From Pseudomonas helleri (GTDB taxonomy: Bacteria; Pseudomonadota; Gammaproteobacteria; Pseudomonadales; Pseudomonadaceae): a stretch of DNA of 64,000 nt. Positions within the stretch are counted from its first letter, which is position 1; every line of letters starts with the position of its first letter. The position numbers and the translations under genes were made by a program. The notes beneath the pieces are model-generated. The model was not told the origin of the DNA, ran no database searches, and saw only the letters and a program-made list of their open reading frames with translations. This document shows, in pieces, positions 1 through 9,001 of the stretch. The DNA lies in NCBI RefSeq assembly GCF_009600315.1, contig NZ_WIWC01000003.1, positions 170,867 to 234,866 of the forward strand, given 5' to 3'.

Positions 1-1013
1 TGACGTTCACTCCCTTAGGCAGCAAGCAATCCATGACATGGGAGCAATCGCTCGCAGCCAATTACACCGATGGCATCGTGGTGTTGCATCGCGGAAAAAT
101 TGTTTACGAACGTTATTTCGGTGTACTCAACCCGGAAGGTCAACACGCGGCAATGTCGATGACCAAATCAGTCGTGGGAACTATGGGTGCCATGCTGGTC
201 GCCGATGGCACGCTGGATGCCAATAAACATATTGCGGACTATGTACCCGAGTTGGCTCAGTCTGCGTTTGGTAATGCGACTGTTCGTCAGGTGCTGGACA
301 TGACCACAGGCCTTGATTACAGCGAAGATTATGCCGACCCGGATGCTGAGGTTTGGAAACACTCTATGGCCGGCAACCCGTTGCCAAAGCCCAAGGATTA
401 CACCGGCCCGCAAACCTATATGGAGTATTTGCAAACCGTCCAACCATTGGGTGAGCACGGCAAAGCCTTTGCCTATAAAACGGTTAACACGGATGTGCTG
501 GGTTGGGTGATTGCCCGAGTAACTGGCCGGAATGTTGCGCAGTTGTTGTCAGAAAAAATTTGGCAGCGGCTGGGGGCTGAGCAGTCTGCCTATTTCACCG
601 TTGACTCGATTGGCACGCCTTTCGCTGGAGGTGGGTTGAATACCGGGCTGCGAGACATGGCCCGATTTGGCGAGATGATCCGCAATAACGGCCAGTACCT
701 TGGTCAGCAAATCGTGCCCAAGGCTGTGGTGGATGATATTCGTGCCGGTGGCGATAAAGCGGCCTTCGCCAAAGCCGGTTATGACTTGCTCAAAGGTGGC
801 AGTTATCGCGATATGTGGTGGGTCACTCATAACCCCGATGGTGCTTTTATGGCCCGCGGCGTTTACGGACAACGCACGTACATCGACCCCAAAGCCGAGA
901 TGGTCATCGTGCGTTATGCCTCCAATCCTATCGCCAGCAACTCAGCAAACGACCCGGTGACCATTCCAGCATTTGACGCGATGGCACAGCTGTTAATGAA
1001 GCAAGCGGACTAA
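1..1013 (+). CDS. Serine hydrolase, beta-lactamase/NylB-like fold (5' partial)
   Basis: The reading frame is open through the left edge of the window, so the N-terminus is missing and the Met at 33 is probably internal. The visible 326 residues contain the class C beta-lactamase/DD-peptidase nucleophile motif SMTK (about 40 residues after the Met at 33), a downstream tyrosine region (AYKTVNTDVLGW) like the second catalytic motif of 6-aminohexanoate-dimer hydrolases, and a C-terminal GVYGQRTYIDP segment where the third motif normally lies. These support a serine hydrolase acting on an amide or ester, perhaps periplasmic. Substrate cannot be told; a role in cell-wall or ester metabolism is a guess. 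The end is well defined, followed by about 100 bases before the next gene. Confidence 0.8.
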   Translation, partial: TFTPLGSKQSMTWEQSLAANYTDGIVVLHRGKIVYERYFGVLNPEGQHAAMSMTKSVVGTMGAMLVADGTLDANKHIADYVPELAQSAFGNATVRQVLDMTTGLDYSEDYADPDAEVWKHSMAGNPLPKPKDYTGPQTYMEYLQTVQPLGEHGKAFAYKTVNTDVLGWVIARVTGRNVAQLLSEKIWQRLGAEQSAYFTVDSIGTPFAGGGLNTGLRDMARFGEMIRNNGQYLGQQIVPKAVVDDIRAGGDKAAFAKAGYDLLKGGSYRDMWWVTHNPDGAFMARGVYGQRTYIDPKAEMVIVRYASNPIASNSANDPVTIPAFDAMAQLLMKQAD

Positions 1014-1076
1014 ACGCAGGCTCTAACATACGGCTTTAGGCTACATGACACTGACAGTTACAGTTCTTCGGCTACC

Positions 1077-1083
1077 CTATAAT
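1077..1083 (+). promoter_or_regulatory. Putative -10 element for cfa
   Basis: CTATAAT lies about 30 bases upstream of the cfa start and fits an extended sigma-70/RpoS-type -10 (RpoS prefers a C just before the hexamer). No convincing -35 is visible, which also suits RpoS. RpoS control of cfa in Pseudomonas and E. coli is known; its application to this site is inference. Confidence 0.4.
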
Positions 1084-1113
1084 TTCAATGCCTGAATGAA
1101 GGAGGACTCACTG

Positions 1114-2295
1114 ATGCTCGCGCAACTGCCACCAGCCTTACAGAAACTTCAGCTTCCATTACGCCTAAAGCTTTGGGACGGACTTGAGTTCAATCTCGGT
1201 CCTTCACCCAGTGTCACCATTGTGGTCAAGGACCCACAAATCGTGTCTGAGTTTACGCATCCCAGCCTTGACCTCTTGGGCACTGCGTTTGTTGAAGGGC
1301 GGCTTGAACTCGAAGGCTCCATTAGTGAAGTGATTCGAGTCTGTGATGAACTGAGCCAAGCGTTAGTGGAAGACGAAGGCCAGGCGCCGGTGCGCATCGT
1401 CCATGACAAGGCCCTGGATGCGGCTTCTATTTCTTATCATTACGACCTGTCCAACGAGTTTTACCAGTTATGGCTCGATCGCGACATGGCCTATTCCTGT
1501 GGCTATTTTGAGACAGGCGAAGAAAGCCTTGATGAGGCGCAGCAAGCTAAATTCCGTATTCTGTGTCGCAAGCTTCGACTTAAACCCGGCGAGTACTTAT
1601 TAGACGTGGGCTGCGGCTGGGGTGGTTTGGCACGTTTTGCAGCACGTGAGTTCGGGGTCAAGGTGTTTGGCATTACCTTGAGCAAAGAACAGTTAGCGTT
1701 GGGGCGCGAGCGTGTTATTGCCGACGGTCTTCAAGACAAGGTCGATCTGCAATTGCTCGATTACCGAGATCTGCCACAGGATGGCCGATTCGACAAAATT
1801 GTCAGTGTCGGTATGTTTGAGCATGTGGGTCACGCTAACCTGCGCGAGTACTGTGAAATCCTGTCCAAGGCAGTGCGTGAAGGTGGCTTGGTGATGAACC
1901 ACGGCATTACGGCCAAGCACACCGATGGTCGTCCCGTCGGCCGTGGGGCAGGGGATTTTATTGATCGCTATGTATTCCCCAACGGCGAGTTGCCGCATCT
2001 GTCCATGATGACGGCTGAGATCAGTGAAGCCGGGCTGGAGGTGGTCGATGTCGAAAGTTTGCGCCGGCATTATGCGCGCACGCTTGAGCACTGGAGTCAG
2101 CGCCTGGAAAACAATCTTGAGGCAGCTGCCAAGTTAGTCCCCGAGAAAACCTTGCGGATTTGGCGGTTGTACTTGGCAGGCTGTGCGTATGCCTTTGCCC
2201 ACGGCTGGATCAACATCGATCAGATTTTGGCGACTAAACCCTACGCTGATGGATCACTTGAGTTACCGCTGACCCGAGATGATATTTATCGCTGA
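1114..2295 (+). CDS. cfaB: Cyclopropane-fatty-acyl-phospholipid synthase
   Basis: Transfers a methylene group from S-adenosylmethionine to the double bond of unsaturated acyl chains in membrane phospholipids, at the inner membrane surface, typically on entry into stationary phase. The 393-residue protein has the CFA-family N-terminal lipid-binding part, the conserved stretch YDLSNEFYQLWLD, and a Rossmann SAM site LDVGCGWGGLA near residue 170. An upstream in-frame ATG (1096) exists, but the ATG at 1114 has a strong AAGGAGG eight bases before it and gives the family's usual length, so it is chosen. The gene stands alone; its 3' end overlaps the convergent neighbour by ten bases. Confidence 0.93.
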   Translation: MLAQLPPALQKLQLPLRLKLWDGLEFNLGPSPSVTIVVKDPQIVSEFTHPSLDLLGTAFVEGRLELEGSISEVIRVCDELSQALVEDEGQAPVRIVHDKALDAASISYHYDLSNEFYQLWLDRDMAYSCGYFETGEESLDEAQQAKFRILCRKLRLKPGEYLLDVGCGWGGLARFAAREFGVKVFGITLSKEQLALGRERVIADGLQDKVDLQLLDYRDLPQDGRFDKIVSVGMFEHVGHANLREYCEILSKAVREGGLVMNHGITAKHTDGRPVGRGAGDFIDRYVFPNGELPHLSMMTAEISEAGLEVVDVESLRRHYARTLEHWSQRLENNLEAAAKLVPEKTLRIWRLYLAGCAYAFAHGWINIDQILATKPYADGSLELPLTRDDIYR

Positions 2296-2768
2296 GGCTG
2301 AGATTGCCACGTGATAGGGGCAGGATTTTCTATCGGGTTTGTTTCCTGGGTGAACGTTCCGTATTGCAACGGGATGTTCTGATCCACTTGAGCAAGGGCT
2401 TTCTGTTTGAATGTCAGAGAGCCTTTTGTAAAGGTCAGATCGTGTCGGGCAACATTCCCGCCCCAATCGGCTGAGGGCAGGGAGATATAACTGACATTGT
2501 ATTGAGCATCGGTAAATGCCCCCTCAACCACGTATACGCCGTAGTGGTTTTCACCTGGAGAAATAATTTTGTAGAGGCCGTTGTCGTAGTAATACAACAC
2601 GGCCTCTTCAAATGGTTTTTCGCTGTACATCTTTTTATAGTGAAGTCGATGGATGTAAGTGGGCTTTCCAACCTCTACGGCAATCGTGGATTGGGTGATT
2701 GGCACTAGAGGTTGGGCGTGGGCGATAGACGTCACGCTGAACAATAATCCCATCAAAGAAAATTTCAT
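2286..2768 (-). CDS. Small exported protein of unknown function
   Basis: 160 residues with a clear Sec signal peptide (Lys then a hydrophobic stretch, cleavage probably after AHA at about residue 18). The mature part is mostly polar and beta-rich, with several Tyr-rich stretches (AVLYYYDNGLY) and no cysteine pair, lipobox or catalytic motif that I recognise. It is predicted periplasmic or secreted. AGGGA precedes the ATG. The gene lies after cls on the same strand but is separated from it by about 135 bases containing a palindrome, so it may have its own promoter. Its stop overlaps the 3' end of cfa. Function unknown. Confidence 0.7.
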   Translation of the reverse strand: MKFSLMGLLFSVTSIAHAQPLVPITQSTIAVEVGKPTYIHRLHYKKMYSEKPFEEAVLYYYDNGLYKIISPGENHYGVYVVEGAFTDAQYNVSYISLPSADWGGNVARHDLTFTKGSLTFKQKALAQVDQNIPLQYGTFTQETNPIENPAPITWQSQPQR

Positions 2769-2790
2769 CTTTTGTCCCTATGCATAGAAT

Positions 2791-2817
2791 GAGCGGCCGG
2801 TTTTGGTCGGGCCGCTC
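2791..2817. repeat. GC-rich palindrome between cls and the small exported gene
   Basis: GAGCGGCC and GGCCGCTC are separated by 11 bases, giving a perfect eight-base stem. It lies 3' of cls (minus strand). It lacks a T-run on either strand, so a terminator role is uncertain. Confidence 0.4.
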
Positions 2818-2903
2818 AGCTTAGGTGATGAAGATGAGAACATCAGGGCTGAACCTTGCTTTCAGCCATAACCTACTCAAAACACTGATATTGCCTACAC
2901 GTT

Positions 2904-4343
2904 CTACAAGACCGGTGAGACCAAACGAGCCACGCGCATTGCCAGTTGTTGTAACCGGTGGGTCGCTTTTATATCCGCTTCGGTTATCTCTTTTGCCAGC
3001 GCAAAATCATCGAGCAACATGTGCTCGACTTCAGTGGCGAACGCATCGTCCACGGTGAGTAGCATCACTTCAAAGTTAAGGCGGAATGAGCGGTTGTCCA
3101 TATTGGCACTGCCGATGGCGCTTATTTCGTTATCGATTAACACCACTTTCTGATGCAAAAAACCGGGTTGGTATCGAAATATTTTTACACCTGCGCGTAC
3201 CGCTTCAAAGGCATACAAGCTCGACGCTGCGTAGACAATTTTATGATCCGGTCTAGACGGTATCAAAATGCGCACATCTACCCCGCGCAAGACGGCCAGC
3301 CTCAAGGCAGAGAAAACCGCCTCATCAGGTACGAAGTAAGGGGTGGTAATCCACACCCGTTCGTTAGCTGCGTGAATAGCTTCAACAAAAAACAGTGAGC
3401 ACGTTTCATAGGGGTCGGCAGGACCGCTGGCTAGAAATTGGCACAGTACGCCGCCTTCCGGATAACTTTGCGGAAGGATTAGCGGTGGCAATTTTCGAGC
3501 TGCCCAAAACCAGTCTTCCGCGAAAGATTCTTGTAGGCAGGCCACCACAGGACCGCTCACTTCGACATGGGTGTCCCGCCAAGGCGACAATGGCGGTTTG
3601 GCACCCAAGTATTCGTCCCCCACGTTATGGCCACCCACAAATCCTTTAATACCATCGACCACGACAACTTTCCGGTGATTACGAAAGTTGACCTGGAAGC
3701 GGCTGATCCACCCACCGCGGGTGGCAAATGCCTGGGCCTGTACACCGCCTGCGCGAAGCGTCTCGGCATAAGCATTGGGTAAGGAGTGGCTTCCAATGCT
3801 GTCATAGAGTAAATGAACAGCGACCCCTTGAGCGGCTTTCTCCATTAACAGGGCATGTAACTTCATGCCCAGTTCGTCATCGTGGATGATGAAAAATTGA
3901 ACCAGCACTACCTCCTTTGCATCGCGAATGGCGCTGAAGATGGCGTCAAAAGTTGCAGTGCCGTTAATCAGCAAGCGCACTGAGTTGTTGGCCAGGCAGG
4001 GCATACGTCCTAACCTGGGCATTGCCCTGAGTGATGTATATGCAGCGGACTTTCGGGCGGAAAGGGCTTCTTCAACCCAAGGCCTCCAGTTCAAATCGAT
4101 GATCGCTTCGCGCATTTCTTGATTGGCATCGCGGCGGGCACGAATGTAATCGTCAAATGTGCTGCGTCCAAAGATCAGATAAGGGATCAATGTCAGATAC
4201 GGAATAAAGAACAACGACATCGCCCAAGCGATAGAGCCCTGTGCCGTTCTGACGGTGAGTACCGCATGCACAGCGGCCACCAAGCCTAAACTGTGGACCA
4301 ATAGAATCAGATATCCGAAAACGTGTGGGCCTAGAAAATCCAT
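2904..4343 (-). CDS. clsA: Cardiolipin synthase (ClsA type)
   Basis: Condenses two phosphatidylglycerol molecules to cardiolipin plus glycerol in the inner membrane. The 479-residue protein has two N-terminal membrane helices (about residues 8-30 and 38-58) and two phospholipase-D HKD motifs: H223-x-K-x4-D230 ([10 protein letters not shown]) and H397-x-K-x4-D404 ([10 protein letters not shown]). Both are followed by the expected Gly/Ser-Asn segments ([13 protein letters not shown]). Length and architecture match bacterial ClsA. AAGGA sits six bases before the ATG. It is next to cfa, another phospholipid-modifying gene, but on the opposite strand. Confidence 0.94.
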   Translation of the reverse strand: MDFLGPHVFGYLILLVHSLGLVAAVHAVLTVRTAQGSIAWAMSLFFIPYLTLIPYLIFGRSTFDDYIRARRDANQEMREAIIDLNWRPWVEEALSARKSAAYTSLRAMPRLGRMPCLANNSVRLLINGTATFDAIFSAIRDAKEVVLVQFFIIHDDELGMKLHALLMEKAAQGVAVHLLYDSIGSHSLPNAYAETLRAGGVQAQAFATRGGWISRFQVNFRNHRKVVVVDGIKGFVGGHNVGDEYLGAKPPLSPWRDTHVEVSGPVVACLQESFAEDWFWAARKLPPLILPQSYPEGGVLCQFLASGPADPYETCSLFFVEAIHAANERVWITTPYFVPDEAVFSALRLAVLRGVDVRILIPSRPDHKIVYAASSLYAFEAVRAGVKIFRYQPGFLHQKVVLIDNEISAIGSANMDNRSFRLNFEVMLLTVDDAFATEVEHMLLDDFALAKEITEADIKATHRLQQLAMRVARLVSPVL

Positions 4344-4477
4344 GCGTATCCTTACTCCTCAATGTCCAATGCTTAGTACAACAGACCATGTTCTGTTATG
4401 AATGTCCTATTAATGTACGGCTGCAACCTCGGCCATTTTTCAGCGTCTAACACGGACAATTCCGTAGGAGCTACTTG

Positions 4478-4999
4478 ATGAATATTCGTCTGCTTGGACT
4501 GTTTATGGCCTGTGGCATTTCCCTTCCGCTGTCTGCTCAGGCCCAAATGCTCCAACCTGGTCTTTGGGAGCTGACCTCCAGCAATATGCAGGTAGACGGT
4601 CAACAGTTACCAGACTTTCAACTGATGTTAGGTCAGTTGCAGGGCATGATGACCCCGGAGCAAAAAGCTCAGCTCGAGAATCAGGGACTGACCATGGGCG
4701 GCAAAGGCGTTCGAGTATGTCTAACGCCAGAGCAGGTTCAGACCAACGATATTCCGTTGACTGACCCGAAGTCCGGTTGCACTCAGCAGATTACTGAGCG
4801 TAGTGGAAATCAGTGGAAGTTTCGCTTTAGTTGTCCAAAAGCTCAGGGCGCCGGTGTCGCCACATTCGCCAGTGATAGAGCGTTCTCGACACAAGTGAGT
4901 GGCACGTTCAATGCGACCGGTATTCAGCAAAAAGGCAGCATGGATACAAATGCTGTCTGGTTGGGACAAAGCTGTGGAACAGTTAAGCCCCGCGCATGA
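4478..4999 (+). CDS. DUF3617 family periplasmic protein
   Basis: 173 residues with a signal peptide (hydrophobic core after MNIRLLG, cleavage near AQA-Q at residues 21-23). The family hallmark PGLWE follows directly, then a Met/Gln-rich helix, a CLTPEQ segment, and cysteines (VCL, SGC, FSCP, QSCG) that may form disulfides. DUF3617 proteins are small exported proteins of unknown function, widespread in proteobacteria. The ATG at 4478 is preferred to the TTG just upstream, with TAGGAG as ribosome-binding site. Divergent from cls; no operon partners. Confidence 0.82.
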   Translation: MNIRLLGLFMACGISLPLSAQAQMLQPGLWELTSSNMQVDGQQLPDFQLMLGQLQGMMTPEQKAQLENQGLTMGGKGVRVCLTPEQVQTNDIPLTDPKSGCTQQITERSGNQWKFRFSCPKAQGAGVATFASDRAFSTQVSGTFNATGIQQKGSMDTNAVWLGQSCGTVKPRA

Positions 5000-5046
5000 G
5001 CCGAACATTGCGGCAGCTTATAAAAGCTGCCGTAACTCCCGCCGTT

Positions 5047-5939
5047 TTATTGCTCTCCATTCCAATGACTCTCCGCCACAGCATCATGACTGTGCAAGCT
5101 TTCGGCATGCACCACTTTCAGGTGAAATCCTTTAACGCCTGCTGTGGTTTTAAGCACCTTGTTCAAACGTCTCGCGGCATCTTCACAGAACATCAAATTC
5201 TGACCATTAGCTAATGCGAAGGCTTGTTCGTCTGCACGTTTAACAGCGGTTTGTACGGCTGTGCCCAAAGCCTCTTCGGCGTTATCAATAATCAAATCTA
5301 TTGGAAATTCAGTCAGCTCGTTGCTGAGATGGATCTTTAAATGGGCTGTGCTTCTTTGACTATGCGGCGTCGCGACGATCCCTTTTGGACTCCCTAGCCA
5401 AGCTAGTACCTCTGCATGCATCAACGTTCGATTGGCAAAGTCATCAATAAATTGTTGTTGGATAAGCTGTCGAGCCAAAGCCGCTGAGCAGGGGCATGTT
5501 GATGAGTAGTTCACGTCGACATTTAGTTCCACGTGGAACATTCCGTTTTTTAGAGATGCATCAACGCACACCTCGTAGCGCTTCCAACCACTGAGAGGAC
5601 TGACCAGCGCAGCGCGTTTTAGCAAGACATGGGTGTGAATACGCAGATAAGCGCTGACAGAAAGGTCGTCATGACTGTCGAGAAATTGTTGAAGAATTTC
5701 TTTTAAAAGTGAAGGGTTCATGGCCTGCGATTCGAGCGCTTCGAGCGCTAAATAAAGACGCGACATATGAATTCCTCGTGCCTCACCGTCATCGAGCTGA
5801 CACCTGCGTCAGCGATAGCGGTTAATAGCTGACCATTAATAACCACGGGAAGCGCTATGCCGCACATACCCACCCATTCCAGAGGGAGACTTTGGTGGGT
5901 GTTTTGCGAGGCGATGTCAGGAAGGATCAGAGCATTCAT
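5047..5939 (-). pseudogene. folE2: GTP cyclohydrolase IB (FolE2), frameshifted
   Basis: FolE2 makes dihydroneopterin triphosphate from GTP, the first step of folate synthesis, and can work with metals other than zinc, replacing FolE under zinc starvation. Here the family's about 297 residues are split between two frames. The N-terminal part starts at 5939 (MNALILPD, later WVGMCGIALPV and IADAGVS) and runs into a wrong frame. The rest resumes as LDDGEARGIHMSRLYLALE and keeps the catalytic-type STCPCSAAL and the PHSQRSTA and MFCEDAARR segments. Restoring one base beside position 5796 (plus strand reads ATCGAGCTGAC where ATCGAGGCTGAC is expected) rejoins the frames. Otherwise nothing is degraded, so this is either a very recent mutation or a sequencing error. 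Divergent from zigA across a Zur-like site. Confidence 0.85.
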
Positions 5940-5994
5940 AAGAGATTCCAGTAGGAAAGGTTGGCGCGTTACAACATAACAATTGGCGCGACGT

Positions 5995-6017
5995 GTATTG
6001 TTATAATGTATCATTAC
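5995..6017. promoter_or_regulatory. Putative Zur operator
   Basis: In the folE2-zigA divergent gap, a 23-bp AT-rich site starts GTATTGTTATAATGTATC and ends TTAC. It closely resembles gammaproteobacterial Zur boxes, whose core is TGTTATAATAT, including the one I remember from E. coli znu. Zur with zinc bound would repress both directions and release them on zinc starvation. The call rests on sequence likeness plus the two flanking genes, which are classic Zur targets. Confidence 0.65.
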
Positions 6018-6083
6018 GGCTAGCCGAAATGACTACCCAAATAATCGGGCGCTTTAACCTGCCGACCCTGATGAGGAACTCTT

Positions 6084-7292
6084 ATGCCAAAACGTCTTCC
6101 AGTGACTGTTCTGTCCGGCTTTCTCGGTGCAGGAAAAAGCACCTTGTTGAATTATATTTTGCGTAATCGAGACGACTTGCGCGTGGCGGTCATCGTTAAC
6201 GATATGAGTGAAATCAATCTGGATGGGGGTGAGGTTCAGCGCGATGTCACTCTGAATCGGGCAGAGGAAAAGCTGGTCGAAATGAGCAATGGATGCATTT
6301 GCTGCACCTTGCGTGAAGACCTGCTGAAGGAAGTGAGTCAGTTGGCCAAGGAAGGACGATTTGATTATTTATTAATTGAATCTACGGGGATCTCAGAACC
6401 GCTTCCCGTAGCAGAAACATTTACCTTCCGCGATGAAGCAGGCCAAAGCCTGGCGGATATTGCGCGCTTGGACACGATGGTCACTGTGGTCGATGGTTTA
6501 AATTTTTTATTGGATTTTCAGGCCGCAGAAAGTTTGGTATCCCGTGGTGAAACACTGGGCGAAGACGATGAACGCTCCATTACCGATTTATTGATCGAAC
6601 AAATTGAGTTCGCTGACGTTATTTTAATCAGCAAAATTGATCTCATTAGTCGCAGTGATAGGGAGGAATTGATCGCCATTCTTAAGCGTTTGAACGCTCA
6701 GGCAGAGATTATTCCGATGCTGATGGGAGAAGTCCCGCTCAATAAAATTCTCGATACAGGTCGATTCGATTTTGATCGTGCCGCTCAGGCACCGGGCTGG
6801 CTTAAAGAATTACGCGGTGAGCATGTACCCGAATCTGAAGAATACGGCATTGCTTCTACGGGCTATCTTGCGCGGCGGCCCTTTCATCCCGAGCGTTTTT
6901 TTAATTTTATTGACCGTCCCTGGGTCAATGGAAAATTACTGCGCTCTAAAGGCTTCTTCTGGCTGGCCAGTAAGCATCAGGAGGCCGGGAGTTGGTCGCA
7001 GGCAGGTGGTTTGATGCGTTATGGCTTCGCTGGCCGCTGGTGGCGTTTCGTGCCGCGAGATCAATGGCCGCATGACGTGGAGGCCAAAGCCGAAATCTTG
7101 CAAAAGTGGCTGCCCGAGACAGGTGATTGTCGTCAGGAATTGGTGTTTATCGGTCAGCACATCGATTTTGATGTGCTGAAAGATGAGCTCAATGCCTGTT
7201 TGCTAAGCGATGAGGAAATGGCACTGGGCACCAATGCTTGGCAGCTTTTAAATGATCCATTTGGCGAGTGGCAGGAAGAGGTAGCGATATGA
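6084..7292 (+). CDS. zigA: COG0523 GTPase, zinc metallochaperone (ZigA/YciC type)
   Basis: A G3E-family GTPase thought to deliver zinc to client proteins in the cytoplasm when zinc is scarce. The 402-residue protein has Walker A GFLGAGKST (residues 12-20), the metal-binding CxCC motif (C71, C73, C74 in GCICCTL), a switch segment ESTGISEP (99-106), the guanine-recognition motif SKID (183-186) and a C-terminal CobW_C-type domain from about residue 265. The start has GAGGA upstream. The stop overlaps the next gene's ATG (ATGA), so the two are translationally coupled. The Zur-like site about 70 bases upstream and the divergent folE2 place it firmly in a zinc-starvation response. Confidence 0.92.
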   Translation: MPKRLPVTVLSGFLGAGKSTLLNYILRNRDDLRVAVIVNDMSEINLDGGEVQRDVTLNRAEEKLVEMSNGCICCTLREDLLKEVSQLAKEGRFDYLLIESTGISEPLPVAETFTFRDEAGQSLADIARLDTMVTVVDGLNFLLDFQAAESLVSRGETLGEDDERSITDLLIEQIEFADVILISKIDLISRSDREELIAILKRLNAQAEIIPMLMGEVPLNKILDTGRFDFDRAAQAPGWLKELRGEHVPESEEYGIASTGYLARRPFHPERFFNFIDRPWVNGKLLRSKGFFWLASKHQEAGSWSQAGGLMRYGFAGRWWRFVPRDQWPHDVEAKAEILQKWLPETGDCRQELVFIGQHIDFDVLKDELNACLLSDEEMALGTNAWQLLNDPFGEWQEEVAI

Positions 7293-7936
7293 TCCGCGCT
7301 GCCATAGCACAGCCAGTTATTCATCAAGTGAGTGGCTGCAGCCCTGAAATACTGACGCGTATTCTCGATAACCACGTCAATCTGGCTCTCTGGGAGCGCC
7401 AATTACCCGTGCACATTGCCGATTTTGCGGCTCTGTTGCTGTCGCTCGGTGAGCCATTAAGTGATGCAATAATTCTCAATACATCCGACGAGCGGTCAAT
7501 TTCGCTTATTCCTGGCTTAGCTTCACGCTTCCATGATCTGGAAGGTTATGAGGGCTTTATTGCCGACGTCGGGTGGTTAGTCAGTGCATACGCATGCCTG
7601 CTGGGCGCAAAACGCATAGGGTTGCGTCTCCGGGCCTTGGATAAGGCGATGTGTCCACGGTTTCATGTTGATCATGTCCCCTTACGGCTCATTACCACCT
7701 ATGCAGGGCCCGGCAGCCAGTGGCTCAAAGAAGGCCTGATTGAGCGTCGGCGATTGGGTCAATTAACTTCAGAGCCGACGGAAAACTCGAAAATTGAGCA
7801 CATAAATGTCGGTGAGGTGGCATTACTCAAAGGCGAAAAATGGCAAGGCAACGAAGGTTTTGGACTGATTCATCGGTCGCCTGCGGTTAAAGAGGGCGAG
7901 AGACGGTTGATTTTGACTCTCGATTGGCTTGCTTAA
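7289..7936 (+). CDS. DUF1826 family protein, coupled to zigA
   Basis: 215 residues, starting at the ATG that overlaps the zigA stop; AGGAAGAGG precedes it. DUF1826 genes often accompany Zur-regulated COG0523 genes in Pseudomonas. The conserved core CPRFHVDHVPLR (about 122-133) is followed by TYAGPGSQW, and the C-terminus has GFGLIHRSP and RRLILTLDW. The spacing H126-x-D128, H195, R206 resembles the iron and 2-oxoglutarate sites of Fe(II) dioxygenases; this is my inference, not an established function. It is presumably made with ZigA under zinc starvation. Confidence 0.78.
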   Translation: MIRAAIAQPVIHQVSGCSPEILTRILDNHVNLALWERQLPVHIADFAALLLSLGEPLSDAIILNTSDERSISLIPGLASRFHDLEGYEGFIADVGWLVSAYACLLGAKRIGLRLRALDKAMCPRFHVDHVPLRLITTYAGPGSQWLKEGLIERRRLGQLTSEPTENSKIEHINVGEVALLKGEKWQGNEGFGLIHRSPAVKEGERRLILTLDWLA

Positions 7937-8014
7937 AAGCTTGTCCGAAGCAGCGACTACAGGCTTTGGATTAAGGCATATTGCTTGCTTCGATCAAGAC
8001 AGAGGCAGGTAATC

Positions 8015-9001
8015 GTGCTGCAAAATATTCCTACCCATGTGATTGCCGGGCCGCTCGGTGCCGGCAAAACCAGTCTGATTCAGCACCTGATGGCCCACAA
8101 ACCCGCTCACGAACGTTGGGCGGTTCTGGTCAATGAGTTTGGTCAAATCGGCCTGGATGCGGCGCTCATGAGCGTAGGTGACGCTGCAATTGCTATTGCC
8201 GAAGTGGCGGGCGGATGTGTGTGTTGCGTCAATGGTGCGCCTTTTCAAATTGGCTTGAGCCATCTACTTCGCACGTCTCGTCCCGACAGGTTATTCATAG
8301 AACCGTCGGGTTTAGGGCATCCGGTACAAATTTTAAAACAACTTAGTGAGGCGCCTTGGCGCGGAGTTTTGGCCTTGCAGCCGTGTGTCATGGTGCTTGA
8401 TACGCAGGCAATGGCACAGGGCAAACCGTTGCCTGAGACCCAACAAAAAGCCCTCGAAAGTGCGGGTTTAGTCGTCATGAATAAATCTAATAGTGTCCCA
8501 GGTGAGCAACGTGAGCAGATTGCATGCAGCCTGCCAAAGTGCCCTGTTTTATGGGTAGAGAATGGCTGTATCCCTTTAAATTCGCTGCCTGTAGCCGATA
8601 TGAATATTGCTCATGCTGTGGATAACTCATTGATTTATAAGGATTTAAGTCAAATACAAAGCCTATTTACCAATCCTGAGTCGCCTATTTTTCTGACTCA
8701 GTTGGGAGAGGATGGCTGGAGTGCCGGGTGGCGTTGGCATCCCTCCAGGCAATTTGATTTAAACCGTCTTCAATCATGGCTTGATAGCCTTGTGTGGCGC
8801 CGCGCAAAACTCATTGTCCGCACGAAAGGAGGGTGGTTTTCGACTAATTCTGTGGATAACTCTATCGAACACTGGAAATCCAGTGAGTGGCGGTCGGATT
8901 CACGCATCGAACTTATCTTTGACCGACTCCAGAATCCCGATTTGATCAAATCCGGGTTAAGAAAATGTCTGGATGCGCTGGAGGATGGGAAAGTTAGGTA
9001 G
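8015..9001 (+). CDS. Second COG0523 (CobW-like) GTPase of the zinc cluster
   Basis: 328 residues from the GTG at 8015, which has AGAGGCAGG just upstream; the longer TTG start at 7985 is less likely. Walker A GPLGAGKTS (12-20), the VNEFGQIGLD switch segment and the CxCC motif (C68, C70, C71) are intact, so it is a metal-binding G3E GTPase. The base-recognition motif reads NKSN where NKxD is usual, which may weaken or alter guanine binding. The C-terminal part is more divergent than in ZigA. It follows the DUF1826 gene by about 80 bases without a second Zur-like site and is probably co-transcribed. Role in zinc or other metal allocation is inferred from family and context. Confidence 0.85.
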   Translation: MLQNIPTHVIAGPLGAGKTSLIQHLMAHKPAHERWAVLVNEFGQIGLDAALMSVGDAAIAIAEVAGGCVCCVNGAPFQIGLSHLLRTSRPDRLFIEPSGLGHPVQILKQLSEAPWRGVLALQPCVMVLDTQAMAQGKPLPETQQKALESAGLVVMNKSNSVPGEQREQIACSLPKCPVLWVENGCIPLNSLPVADMNIAHAVDNSLIYKDLSQIQSLFTNPESPIFLTQLGEDGWSAGWRWHPSRQFDLNRLQSWLDSLVWRRAKLIVRTKGGWFSTNSVDNSIEHWKSSEWRSDSRIELIFDRLQNPDLIKSGLRKCLDALEDGKVR

